A stretch of DNA of 64,000 nucleotides from Fidelibacterota bacterium. Lineage in GTDB: Bacteria > Fidelibacterota > Marinisomatia > SCGC-AAA003-L08 > JACNLC01. Numbering within the stretch: the first letter of the stretch is position 1; each line of letters begins with the position of its first letter. The notes below the pieces were generated by a model, which ran no database searches, was not told the origin of the DNA, and saw only the letters and a program-made list of their open reading frames with translations. Made by a program: the position numbers and the translations under genes. The stretch covers positions 40,749 to 104,748 of the forward strand of contig JABHXA010000005.1 of the NCBI GenBank assembly GCA_018657495.1. The letters run 5' to 3'. Below are positions 35,498-43,592 of this stretch, one piece after another.

Positions 35498-36047
35498 ATT
35501 GCAGATCTCCAAGTAGTTTGTTAGATGTTAAATACCGATTTGAGGCGGATGATCGAAAACTATCCGTTAGATATTGTTTCATTTTTTGTCTTGATCGTGA
35601 TAATCTTGATTTCACAGCAGAGTTACTATTTTCTCCCTGAAATTCAGCTATCTGTGTCACATTGAAACCACCTACTTCATAAAGAAGTATGGCGACCCTT
35701 TCCTTTTTAGACAATCTCATCAATGCATATCTCATACTCAAATTCAATTCCTTTGATTCAGAATACACCTCAGGAAATTCACTATTAGTTCCATCCAGTG
35801 GAATAAATCGCTTCCAAAACTGAAGCCGGGTTTGAGTGTAAAAACAATTTGTAATTATCTTAAAAAGCCAGGATTTGAAACTGTCAGTTTTTTTAAGTTT
35901 GCTAAAACCTCTATACGCCTTTAATAATGCAGTCTGCAGTATGTCTTCTGCTTCCTCATGGGATTGGTTGACACACAGAGCCCGGCAGTAATTCAAAGCA
36001 TCGTCGAGATGTGGTTTCAGTGCATTTGTAAAACGTTCAGCGTCCAA
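35454..36047 (-). CDS. ECF-type RNA polymerase sigma factor
   Basis: A 197-residue sigma-70 family factor of the extracytoplasmic function type. Region 2 is seen as EEAEDILQTALLKAYRGF and FKSWLFKIITN. Region 4 is LSKKERVAILLYEVGGF, followed by the helix-turn-helix TQIAEFQGENSNSAVKSRLS. The start is TTG at 36047, with AAAGGT eight bases upstream; there is no ATG alternative that keeps region 2 complete. A C-terminal tail of about 40 residues extends past region 4 and carries the overlap with the putative anti-sigma gene. Confidence 0.92.
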   Translation of the reverse strand: MDAERFTNALKPHLDDALNYCRALCVNQSHEEAEDILQTALLKAYRGFSKLKKTDSFKSWLFKIITNCFYTQTRLQFWKRFIPLDGTNSEFPEVYSESKELNLSMRYALMRLSKKERVAILLYEVGGFNVTQIAEFQGENSNSAVKSRLSRSRQKMKQYLTDSFRSSASNRYLTSNKLLGDLQYETIQMAEEINIKE

Positions 36048-36178
36048 TTAATACCTTTCAATTTTATCCTTAAAAACGGATTTAACTTTTCTGTTTTTGT
36101 AATTCTGGAAATTTTCATTCCAGCCTGTTACAGTGATTAGACTCTGGCTAGCGAGTTTTGGTCGCAAGATATTATTAA

Positions 36179-36961
36179 TTATTTTTTTCTCACCATCTTT
36201 TCTGATCCGGAAACTATGATTATTCCCACTATAATAAAATTGAGGAAACATAAAAATAACCAGAACGGGATTGTAGATTTCGCCGCCATTGGTAAAATCG
36301 GGAAAAAGGTGAAAATGGCATTTGCTGAGGCGTGAAGTAAAATTGCAGTCAAAACGCTGCCAGTATTATTATAAATCCATGTCATTATGAATGATGCCGA
36401 TAGAATCCATATCATAAAGACTAAAAATGAAAGTGAGAGGGGCACTCCTACACCAATAGAATAACCGGGGAAATGCCAAGCCCCCCAAATACATCCAAGT
36501 AAAAGGCTACTTACAATGGCATTGTATCTTTCCATTAATTTTGGTAGAAGATATCCTCGCCAGCCAAATTCCTCACCAATGGCTATTACAAATATCGTTA
36601 AAAAATGGGGAAAGACTTGGGGAATCATGAGAGTAAATTCCTGTCCAACATAATATGAATGCAGAGAAATTGCCAAAAATGAAATGAGTGGAAAAAATAT
36701 GATTGAAATGAATAACCATAACATGCTTGTTTTCCTGAAGACTTGGCCAATTAGGAGTTGATAGATTCCTTTTCGTCCTAAGGTTATCCCAGTAAAAAGG
36801 ATTGCTATAATTGTGGGTACAAATACATTTAAAAAAGTAATATTGACATTTTTAACCAGTATGGCAATACCAGTAAGAATCACACTGATGGCTATCACAA
36901 CAGCTGAAAATAAAATCACCGGTTGTTTTTCAATAATTCGAAATGAAAATGATTTATCCAT
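36179..36961 (-). CDS. CPBP-family intramembrane metalloprotease
   Basis: A 260-residue membrane protein with about seven or eight helices and the three CPBP/Abi motifs: IAIGEEFGWRGYLLPKL with the glutamate pair, GCIWGAWHFPGY, and LTAILLHASAN. These residues form the active site of glutamate-type CAAX-processing proteases of the Rce1 family. In bacteria the substrates are mostly unknown, with roles in peptide self-immunity or membrane protein turnover. It is read in the same direction as the ECF sigma gene, 131 bases upstream of it, and may be its neighbour in one transcript. Confidence 0.9.
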   Translation of the reverse strand: MDKSFSFRIIEKQPVILFSAVVIAISVILTGIAILVKNVNITFLNVFVPTIIAILFTGITLGRKGIYQLLIGQVFRKTSMLWLFISIIFFPLISFLAISLHSYYVGQEFTLMIPQVFPHFLTIFVIAIGEEFGWRGYLLPKLMERYNAIVSSLLLGCIWGAWHFPGYSIGVGVPLSLSFLVFMIWILSASFIMTWIYNNTGSVLTAILLHASANAIFTFFPILPMAAKSTIPFWLFLCFLNFIIVGIIIVSGSEKMVRKK

Positions 36962-37323
36962 TATTTCTTTTTATTCTCTATTAATTTTTTGATATGGTGG
37001 ATAACAAATCTATCATCTTTCTAAAATGTTTTCAGACTTTAAAAGTATATCTAAATGATCGGTTAACACATAAATCATTTCAATAAGACAATTGTCGGGA
37101 TTTGCTGATCTTACTAATATCGCTCAATATCGATATCCATATTTTCAGGAATCAACGGGCAGTGTTCAAAGGCATAATTACAAATCAGACTATTCGACTC
37201 CCTTGAATGCAGGTTTGATATACATATTTTATTCTCCGTTAATCGAATCGATTGTAAATTTGCATTATTCTCATTACTCAAATAAAAAGATTTTATCACC
37301 AAACCAAAAAAGGAACAATAAAT
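36962..37323. other. Intergenic spacer without recognised gene
   Basis: This AT-rich spacer separates two divergent genes, the CPBP protease and the cupin. A ribosome site AAAGGAAC precedes the cupin ATG. No repeat family, RNA gene or convincing short gene was found; short open frames on both strands show no family features. Confidence 0.6.
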
Positions 37324-37842
37324 ATGAAAAAACCAATTATTAATCTAGACGAAGTGAATTTAAAATCCCGACCGGCCTCATTTGCAGCTCCAGGTGAAGC
37401 CGCCCAACGTTTTGATGCCAGTATGTCAATGTTTTCAGCATCTCTTGGTGCAAAAAAACTTGGATATAATATCACTGCTGTCCCTCCTGGGAAAAGGGCA
37501 TTTCCATTTCACAATCATCGGGTCAATGAAGAAATGTTTTTCATACTGGAAGGTGACGGCGAAGTTAGAATTGGGAAAGAAGTATTCCCAGTGCGGCAAC
37601 ATGATTTTATAGCATGTCCCACTGGCGGTGCTGAAACGGCTCATCAAATAATTAATACTGGCGATGTGGATTTAAAATACCTTGCCGTGAGCACCAAACA
37701 GTCCCCTGAAATTGCTGAATACCCGGACTCAAATAAATTTGGTGTCCTTGCTGAATTACCACCCGATGCAGACGGTAAACCCCAGAGATTTGCTTTTGTG
37801 GGTCGTGCTAAAGATAGTAAAGACTATTGGGACGGGGAGTGA
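37324..37842 (+). CDS. Cupin-domain protein
   Basis: A 172-residue single-domain cupin. The metal ligands are seen in PFHNHRVNEEMFFILEGDGE (two His and a Glu of motif 1), with a later His in AETAHQIINTGD (motif 2). KYLAVSTKQSPEIAEYPDS and a long C-terminal tail that ends in DYWDGE are typical of a group of small cupins without assigned reaction, possibly sugar isomerase-like or ligand-binding. No signal peptide, so cytoplasmic. It stands alone. Confidence 0.85.
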   Translation: MKKPIINLDEVNLKSRPASFAAPGEAAQRFDASMSMFSASLGAKKLGYNITAVPPGKRAFPFHNHRVNEEMFFILEGDGEVRIGKEVFPVRQHDFIACPTGGAETAHQIINTGDVDLKYLAVSTKQSPEIAEYPDSNKFGVLAELPPDADGKPQRFAFVGRAKDSKDYWDGE

Positions 37843-37928
37843 TTTATAAGATGGACTAATGCTCTGGTTGTCGCTTCCCCAATAGGTCAGTAGCTATTTA
37901 GAATTTTGATTCCGATTTCTTAAGATAT

Positions 37929-38192
37929 CTAACCACCGCTTAAAGCGCCAATGATATGGATTACATCTTTATCACTGACTGAAATATTCAAATTATCTAT
38001 CTGTTGGCTATTTTTGAAAATCTTAATATGATGTCTCACCTCATCTTGTTCGTTGATGATTCTGAATTTTATCCCATTGTACTTTCTGTTAAGATCCGAT
38101 AGAATTTCATTGACTGAGTTTCCTGACGCTTCGACGGTTTTCTTCCCATTTGTATATGCACGAAAATGAGTAGAAAGATTTACAGTGATCAC
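37929..38192 (-). CDS. MoaD/ThiS-like sulfur carrier or ubiquitin-like protein
   Basis: An 87-residue beta-grasp protein ending in the diagnostic Gly-Gly (IIGALSGG). The fold pattern is visible: ITVNLSTHFRAY, VEASGNSVNEILSDL, then VIHIIGALSGG at the C-terminus. I chose the GTG at 38192 because it forms a 4-base GTGA overlap with the stop of the upstream BNR-repeat gene and starts exactly at the first beta strand. A longer ATG reading would overlap that gene by 64 bases. Relatives carry a C-terminal thiocarboxylate for molybdopterin or thiamine synthesis or act as protein modifiers. No moaE, moeB or thi gene is near, so this is not an ordinary moa locus. The coupling to a propeller protein points to a dedicated function. 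Confidence 0.82.
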   Translation of the reverse strand: MITVNLSTHFRAYTNGKKTVEASGNSVNEILSDLNRKYNGIKFRIINEQDEVRHHIKIFKNSQQIDNLNISVSDKDVIHIIGALSGG

Positions 38193-39328
38193 GACAGGTA
38201 TCCAATTTCTACTGAGTATATTTTTGGCAGATGCGATATAATTTGCTGCCAAAATTCACCTTCATTTGCACTAGCCCAAATTTCACCGCTGGTTGTCCCG
38301 GCATATAAACCCAAAGCATTCTCATTATCAGTCGTCAGACATTGACGAAGAACCGTTAGGTATCCATCTTTTTGGGGAAAACCATTATCCTTACGTTTCC
38401 AGGATTTGCCAGCATCTGAGGTTCTATACACCGCTGGTTTACCACCTGGCGAGGTTCGCGGCCACACATCGGTACCATCCATTGGAAATACAAAAGCGAC
38501 GTTTTCATTTCTGGGGTGCACTGCCATGGGCAGGCCGATATCTCCCACTTCCTTTGGCATATTATCACCAATTCTTATCCATGTGTCATCCGGTCGGTCA
38601 ATGCGATAGATTCCACAATGATTCTGCTGGTATAATCTGTCAGGATTCATTGGGTGCATAACAATACAATGAGGGTCATGACCATATTCTGGAATTGGGT
38701 CAGGAAAAAAATCAGCAGCCAATCCTTTATTCAAAGGCGCCCAGGTCTCCCCCTTGTCATTTGATTCAAAAACTCCACCACCTGACATGCCAATGTAAAT
38801 ATGATTGAGATTCCGGGGGTCAATGATTACCGAATGCATCTTGGGTCCATCAGGAGTGCCATCCTGTCCCCCGCCTGTCCAGGCATCCCTCATCGGATTT
38901 GAGTTAAATCCTTCTACTCCAGTCCAGGTGAGTCCATCATCTTCTGAACGGAATAGTCCCTGGGGTGATGTCCCGGCATACCAGACACCAGGCTCAGATT
39001 TATGTCCTGGTGTTAACCAGAATGTATGATTTACGGTTAGACCTTTTTCACCTTCCTTCGCCTTTTTAAAGGCTGGTGGTCTTTTAGCTTCATTCCAGGT
39101 GTTTCCCAAATCAGTTGATCTGAAAATAGTTGGACCAAGATGTCCAGTTCGTGCTGCCATGAGAATGGTTTTCTGATTTCTTGGGTCCTGTACCATATGA
39201 TGGATCATAGAGCCAAGAAAATGAGGACCATTTAAAGTCCATTCCTGCCTATCAGAATTCCCATGATAAATAAATGCCCCTTTTCTGGTGCAAATCATAA
39301 GTAGTAATTGTTTTGGTGATGATGACAT
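38189..39328 (-). CDS. Cytoplasmic BNR/WD40-like propeller protein (sialidase-like)
   Basis: A 379-residue protein without a signal peptide, built of BNR/Asp-box repeats: RSTDLGNTW, RSEDDGLTW, ESNDKGETW, RTSDAGKSW and ASANEGEFW, spaced across the chain as in a beta-propeller. Similar proteins are often annotated exo-alpha-sialidase or glycosyl hydrolase, but the catalytic arginine triad of sialidases is not apparent to me, so an enzymatic role is doubtful. SPKQLLLMICTRKGAFIYH at the N-terminus is typical of this cytoplasmic group. The start at 39328 has AAGGG upstream. It overlaps the MoaD-like gene by 4 bases. Confidence 0.85.
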   Translation of the reverse strand: MSSSPKQLLLMICTRKGAFIYHGNSDRQEWTLNGPHFLGSMIHHMVQDPRNQKTILMAARTGHLGPTIFRSTDLGNTWNEAKRPPAFKKAKEGEKGLTVNHTFWLTPGHKSEPGVWYAGTSPQGLFRSEDDGLTWTGVEGFNSNPMRDAWTGGGQDGTPDGPKMHSVIIDPRNLNHIYIGMSGGGVFESNDKGETWAPLNKGLAADFFPDPIPEYGHDPHCIVMHPMNPDRLYQQNHCGIYRIDRPDDTWIRIGDNMPKEVGDIGLPMAVHPRNENVAFVFPMDGTDVWPRTSPGGKPAVYRTSDAGKSWKRKDNGFPQKDGYLTVLRQCLTTDNENALGLYAGTTSGEIWASANEGEFWQQIISHLPKIYSVEIGYLS

Positions 39329-39672
39329 GTTATTACCCTTTTATTATAAAATAATTAAAATCCAATATCTAAATGTAAATCCGAAATCCTTATTAACACA
39401 TTTATAAATAAATGATGCTCAATCCTTATTTATTGAATTTCCAAATTGAAACATTTTCATACAATTTGATCATTTTATCAAAAATTATTTTGATGTAATA
39501 TTTGTTTACGGAAGCTGTGCTCATACATGCAGTAAATGTGAATATAGTCTTGGTTTTGTATTCAAACAGCGATTGAATAATTACCTGTTGCACGCATTGA
39601 TACCTCATTTCCTATCCATTGAAACGAGCTCGATTCCATTCAAATCTTAAAATCAGTTAACGGGAGATCATC
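39329..39672. other. Intergenic spacer without recognised gene
   Basis: AT-rich spacer between divergent genes (the BNR protein and the Kunitz-domain protein). A good ribosome site GGGAG precedes the ATG at 39673. A 60-codon frame on the minus strand (39426-39608) shows no family features and no ribosome site, and I do not call it. No repeat or structured RNA was recognised. Confidence 0.6.
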
Positions 39673-41007
39673 ATGAAACGAGTACTTCTAATAATCACTC
39701 TTTTTGTAACACTATTTACATTTTCTATTGCCCAGGATACCACACACGTAAACTTACCAAATGCTTTAATTCACTTTGAATATCAGCAATCTAATTATGG
39801 TATTTCACTGGGAGATGAATCTTCACTTGAGATTATATCAGAACCATCATGGACTTTTGTTGAATTTAATCTATCACCAAATGACTGGTTAAGTTATGTA
39901 TTTATAACTGGCGTCCCGGGATGGATCAATGAAGGAATGGATCAATTAGTTGTGGGTCTTTATAATTGGAATTATGACACAAATGAAAATGAATTATGGG
40001 AAGTATTTATTTTTACGATTCATGTCGTGGTTCCATGCTGCAGTGATAATCAATCCTGTAATTATGATCCATCCGGATGCCAGGAAGAAAATTGTCTTAG
40101 TGATGTATTCTGTTTTATAGATCCCTGTGAAGTGACTTCATGCGAATACTACCCTGAAGCAGAATGTGTTGCTGATTATTGCGGTGGATGTTTTGCCAAT
40201 TTTTATATTAATGGCGATATGATCGATTGTGGTATCCCACCTGCTGACGATGTATTTCTCACTCTTGATTACCCTGAGACAGTAAATGTTGGGACATCGG
40301 ATCATATTATAACCCTTTCATTGGAAAATGACATGGTGACTTCAGGATACCAATCTCAATTCATCATTCTTCCTGCTGATTTGATTACCATATCAGATAT
40401 AATTCCCACCGATCGGACTAATAATATTACCTTCGATTGGTTTTTTGACTCAAGCTCTGGAAATTATAATATTATGCATTTTGATTTAGGCAATTCAATA
40501 CAACCAGGTAATGGACCCATACTTGAGATTTATTTTGATGCAGGATTTGAAGAAGGGACAGCTGAAGTACTCTTTTTAGATTTTGAGATTGGCGATTGGT
40601 CAACCGGACAAGATCTTAATGCTCAACTTCCTGAACCTGCTCTGATCACTTTATTGCCATGTGAAAGTATTGGTGATGTAAATTCTGATGGTAATCTGGA
40701 TGTGCTTGATATTGTTCTTCTGGTTAATTGTATAGTCAATAACACACCTGATGAATGCCCATGTTCTGATGCCAATAATGATGGCAACCTCAATGTGTTA
40801 GATATCATAAACATTGTGAACATGATTTTGAACACTGCTCTTCCTGATGATTGTGGTCTTGAGCCTGATATTGGACCTTGCGATGGATTATGTCCACGAT
40901 ATTTTTACAATCAGCAAACTGAAGAATGTGAGATGTTTTACTGGGGATGTTGCGAAGGCATCGTCCCTTTTGAGACCCTTGAAGATTGTGAAAGTACTTG
41001 TTATTAG
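39673..41007 (+). CDS. Secreted protein with cohesin-like, dockerin and C-terminal Kunitz-type domains
   Basis: A 444-residue exported protein with a signal peptide (residues 1-20). Residues ~115-185 are cysteine-rich (NQSCNYDPSGC, DPCEVTSCEYYPEAEC, DYCGGC). A cohesin-like beta-sandwich follows (about 195-330, with ISDIIPTDRTNN). Then comes a dockerin-like calcium-loop pair (from residue 334: GDVNSDGNLDVLDIV and DANNDGNLNVLDII). The last 50 residues match a Kunitz/BPTI domain: cysteines at 394, 403, 419, 427, 439 and 443 (spacing 8-15-7-11-3), with PRYFYNQQTEEC and FYWGCCEG. The P1 position is Asp404 rather than Lys/Arg, and two extra cysteines (C407, C426) could add a disulfide. It is probably a surface or extracellular protein; protease inhibition is uncertain. 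Confidence 0.85.
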   Translation: MKRVLLIITLFVTLFTFSIAQDTTHVNLPNALIHFEYQQSNYGISLGDESSLEIISEPSWTFVEFNLSPNDWLSYVFITGVPGWINEGMDQLVVGLYNWNYDTNENELWEVFIFTIHVVVPCCSDNQSCNYDPSGCQEENCLSDVFCFIDPCEVTSCEYYPEAECVADYCGGCFANFYINGDMIDCGIPPADDVFLTLDYPETVNVGTSDHIITLSLENDMVTSGYQSQFIILPADLITISDIIPTDRTNNITFDWFFDSSSGNYNIMHFDLGNSIQPGNGPILEIYFDAGFEEGTAEVLFLDFEIGDWSTGQDLNAQLPEPALITLLPCESIGDVNSDGNLDVLDIVLLVNCIVNNTPDECPCSDANNDGNLNVLDIINIVNMILNTALPDDCGLEPDIGPCDGLCPRYFYNQQTEECEMFYWGCCEGIVPFETLEDCESTCY

Positions 41008-41207
41008 ACATTAGATTAATGCAAAAACTAATGAAATCAGGGTCTCACAAGTTATTCGACGTATGATTTAACTCCCATATATCGCGGTGATCCACAAATA
41101 AAAATAATGGTCTAATTCCATATTCAGGATTCATCCTAATAATCTTTTGTATTGGTTTAGTCTAAAATGACCAGAATCAATTATTTCATTGCTTTGATAT
41201 CTGTAAA

Positions 41208-43196
41208 TTATTCCTTTTCTATTTCATCAGTATCAATATGATGTAGGTTTTCAAGATTTTTCATTTCAGCCTGAATCTGTTCATCCATTTCTTTTTTTGC
41301 TTCTTCTAAATGACCGGGATGTTCATGAGCATACATATCTTCAGGCATGGTACCGGTAAGCCATGAAGGATTCATAGGATAAACATCTGGGCTGAAAACA
41401 GTAGAGTACAAATGCCACACCAAAATTGCCAGAGTGGCCAACCAGGCTTCCCAGTAATGAATTATTAATGATACATTCAAAAATCCATCTGGTAAATATT
41501 GGGTAAAGAAATTATCAAACCACAGAAGAAGACCGGTAATTATCATAACACCTGTGCCCCATACCAATGCCCAGTATTCAGCCTTTTCAACATAACTGAA
41601 TCTATCAAAATGCGGATGTTTACTATACTTAAAACCCAGGTAGAATTTTAATCGAGCAAAGAATTGGACGAAATCTGAGAGATTTGGGAATATGTCTTTT
41701 ACGAATTTTCGACCACGAATACTCATAACTATAAAAATAAAATGCCAAAATGTTGAAAGCATAAAAATAACTGCTGAAACACGGTGGACGGTACCGCGAA
41801 GTTCAAATCCTCCTTCAAAACCGAAAAATAATTTGGCTATCCAAGCCTCACTAAAGCGCAATGCAAATCCAGATAATACTAATGCCAAAAAACTCAACAT
41901 TAAGAATGTATGCTGCCAAACCTCATGATGGCGCATTCTTCGAATCTGAGGTTTTTTCATAACATTTCGAATTTGGCGGTAAAGATCAAGTAACCAATGT
42001 AAAGCCATCAATCCGATAATAATAATGATGGCAAGAATATATATTTTTTCTACCATGTCTGCCACAGGTGTAGGGTGCCCATTTCCTGAAACGCCATGAA
42101 TTGAGGTACCGGCTAAGTTTTTAGTTATTCCAGGATGGCATTCACCGCAGGTAGATTGGAGATTTGCCGGAAATATTGTTGAGGTGGAATCTGTACTTGG
42201 GAGAATTCTATGGACACCATGACAGGAGCCACAATTAGCTACATGGGTATCGCCGGCTTTGCTTTTCAAACCGTGATAGGAATCTACAAAAGTGGTCATC
42301 TCGCCGGATGGTCCGCCGTACTTCTGGTTAAACCTGGTGGATTCATGACAGGGCGCACAGGTTGCTTCAGCGAGACGGGCCTTTGAAACCGGAGACCTGG
42401 AATCGTCAGGGGTTATTATTCCATGCTCACCATGGCAGTCTGTACAGATTGGAGCATCAGTTTCACCTCTTGCGACCAGTTTTCCATGAATACCATCCCA
42501 ATAGTCATTTTCAATTCCTTTATGGCACTTCCCACAGGTTTTTGGTATATTAAAATGATTGATGGTTGATTCCGGATGGCCAGGTGAATAAATTTTATGG
42601 GATGTCCCGCCACTTGAATGGCAATCATTACATGTTGCGGCAACGTAGATACCACCAGTAGTTGCTTTACCGTGCACACTATTGTTATACATAGCAACTG
42701 GGTGATCCAGCAGCATCTCATGCTTTTTGATTAAATCTAGGTTTTCATGACAAGCACCACAGGTTTTTGGTAAATTGGTTGGATGGACTTTGCTGGCTTT
42801 TGCAGAAGAAGGTAAAATATCATGATCACCATGGCATGAAGCACAAGTAGGAATATCTCCGCAATCACCAACACTTTCTCTTCCATGGACAGTATAATCA
42901 TCTGATTCGTCTTCATGGCAGGTTCTGCAACCCTCACAGCCAACCAATAAGATGGAATCCTCATCATGGGGATATACGGTTTTATCTGAGTGACAATCCT
43001 GACACTCAAAGTCTTCATGAACAGAATGCTCCAGGTCATCGGCATAATTAGAGTCGTGTTTGCTGATTTCATGACAATCAACGCAGGAATCACTGTCAAT
43101 TTCCTCGTAATCATCTTGAGAAAGAACTGTTCCGAATAGTGAAAATATTAATATGATGAAAAATATTTTGAGAGAATAAAGGTTTGAATTTTTCAT
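41208..43196 (-). CDS. Eleven-haem cytochrome c fused to a b-type membrane cytochrome
   Basis: A 662-residue redox protein. After a signal peptide (to about residue 26) the periplasmic part holds eleven CXXCH haem motifs in order: CVDCH, CQDCH, CRTCH, CASCH, CGACH, CNDCH, CGKCH, CTDCH, CAPCH, CGSCH and CGECH. The C-terminal ~280 residues form five membrane helices with paired histidines (LMALHWLLDL, TVHRVSAVIF, TFWHFIFIV, VWHLYSTVF), as in cytochrome b561/NiFe-hydrogenase b-type subunits. Such fusions let quinol oxidation in the membrane feed a chain of periplasmic haems, or the reverse. The terminal acceptor is not encoded next to it. It is a single gene between unrelated neighbours. Confidence 0.9.
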   Translation of the reverse strand: MKNSNLYSLKIFFIILIFSLFGTVLSQDDYEEIDSDSCVDCHEISKHDSNYADDLEHSVHEDFECQDCHSDKTVYPHDEDSILLVGCEGCRTCHEDESDDYTVHGRESVGDCGDIPTCASCHGDHDILPSSAKASKVHPTNLPKTCGACHENLDLIKKHEMLLDHPVAMYNNSVHGKATTGGIYVAATCNDCHSSGGTSHKIYSPGHPESTINHFNIPKTCGKCHKGIENDYWDGIHGKLVARGETDAPICTDCHGEHGIITPDDSRSPVSKARLAEATCAPCHESTRFNQKYGGPSGEMTTFVDSYHGLKSKAGDTHVANCGSCHGVHRILPSTDSTSTIFPANLQSTCGECHPGITKNLAGTSIHGVSGNGHPTPVADMVEKIYILAIIIIIGLMALHWLLDLYRQIRNVMKKPQIRRMRHHEVWQHTFLMLSFLALVLSGFALRFSEAWIAKLFFGFEGGFELRGTVHRVSAVIFMLSTFWHFIFIVMSIRGRKFVKDIFPNLSDFVQFFARLKFYLGFKYSKHPHFDRFSYVEKAEYWALVWGTGVMIITGLLLWFDNFFTQYLPDGFLNVSLIIHYWEAWLATLAILVWHLYSTVFSPDVYPMNPSWLTGTMPEDMYAHEHPGHLEEAKKEMDEQIQAEMKNLENLHHIDTDEIEKE

Positions 43197-43536
43197 AAAT
43201 AATTTGCTCCGAATTGAATCTTTTGTTACATAATCATTTTTAACAGAGGGGGACGTAACCGGTTTTAATCATATACCAATTGATAATTCATAAAGTCAGG
43301 ATAGAGGTTTATAAATATTTTTGAATCCGTGTGAGTATTGAGCTTTGCATAATCACTAATATCATCTTCTGTGAAGATATAATACTTCCATCGTTTTCGT
43401 AAGAACTGATAACCAAATTATAAACTATAAAACCAGTTATATTCCTTGATAGAAAATTACATGTGTACAATCATATTATCATAAGATATAATGGTCCTTT
43501 ATTCGTATTAAATAATATTTCCCTTACAGGTTGTAA
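43197..43536. other. Intergenic spacer without recognised gene
   Basis: AT-rich stretch upstream of the multihaem cytochrome gene (minus strand) and downstream of the transhydrogenase operon terminator. A ribosome site GGAGC lies just before the cytochrome ATG. The cytochrome promoter is expected here. No repeat family or RNA was recognised. Confidence 0.6.
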
Positions 43537-43569
43537 TAAAAAAAAAGCCCATCTGACGATGGGCTTTTT
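43537..43569 (-). terminator. Terminator of the transhydrogenase operon
   Basis: A 12-base perfect stem (43542-43553, AAAAAGCCCATC, with 43558-43569) and a four-base loop. On the minus strand it ends in a long T run (A run 43537-43546 on the plus strand). It lies 24 bases past the pntB stop. Confidence 0.9.
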
Positions 43570-43592
43570 CCATTAATAATATAGAATGTTTT

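Noticed and set aside
36048..36251. Minus-strand frame of 67 codons between the sigma factor and CPBP genes
   Set aside because: It overlaps the end of the CPBP protease gene in another frame and shows no protein-like features.
38189..39328. Annotation as a sialidase
   Set aside because: Only the Asp-box repeats are seen. There is no signal peptide and I could not find the catalytic arginines, so an enzyme call is not justified.
39426..39608. Small minus-strand gene of 60 codons
   Set aside because: No ribosome site, no signal or family pattern, and low-complexity AT-rich composition; most likely chance.
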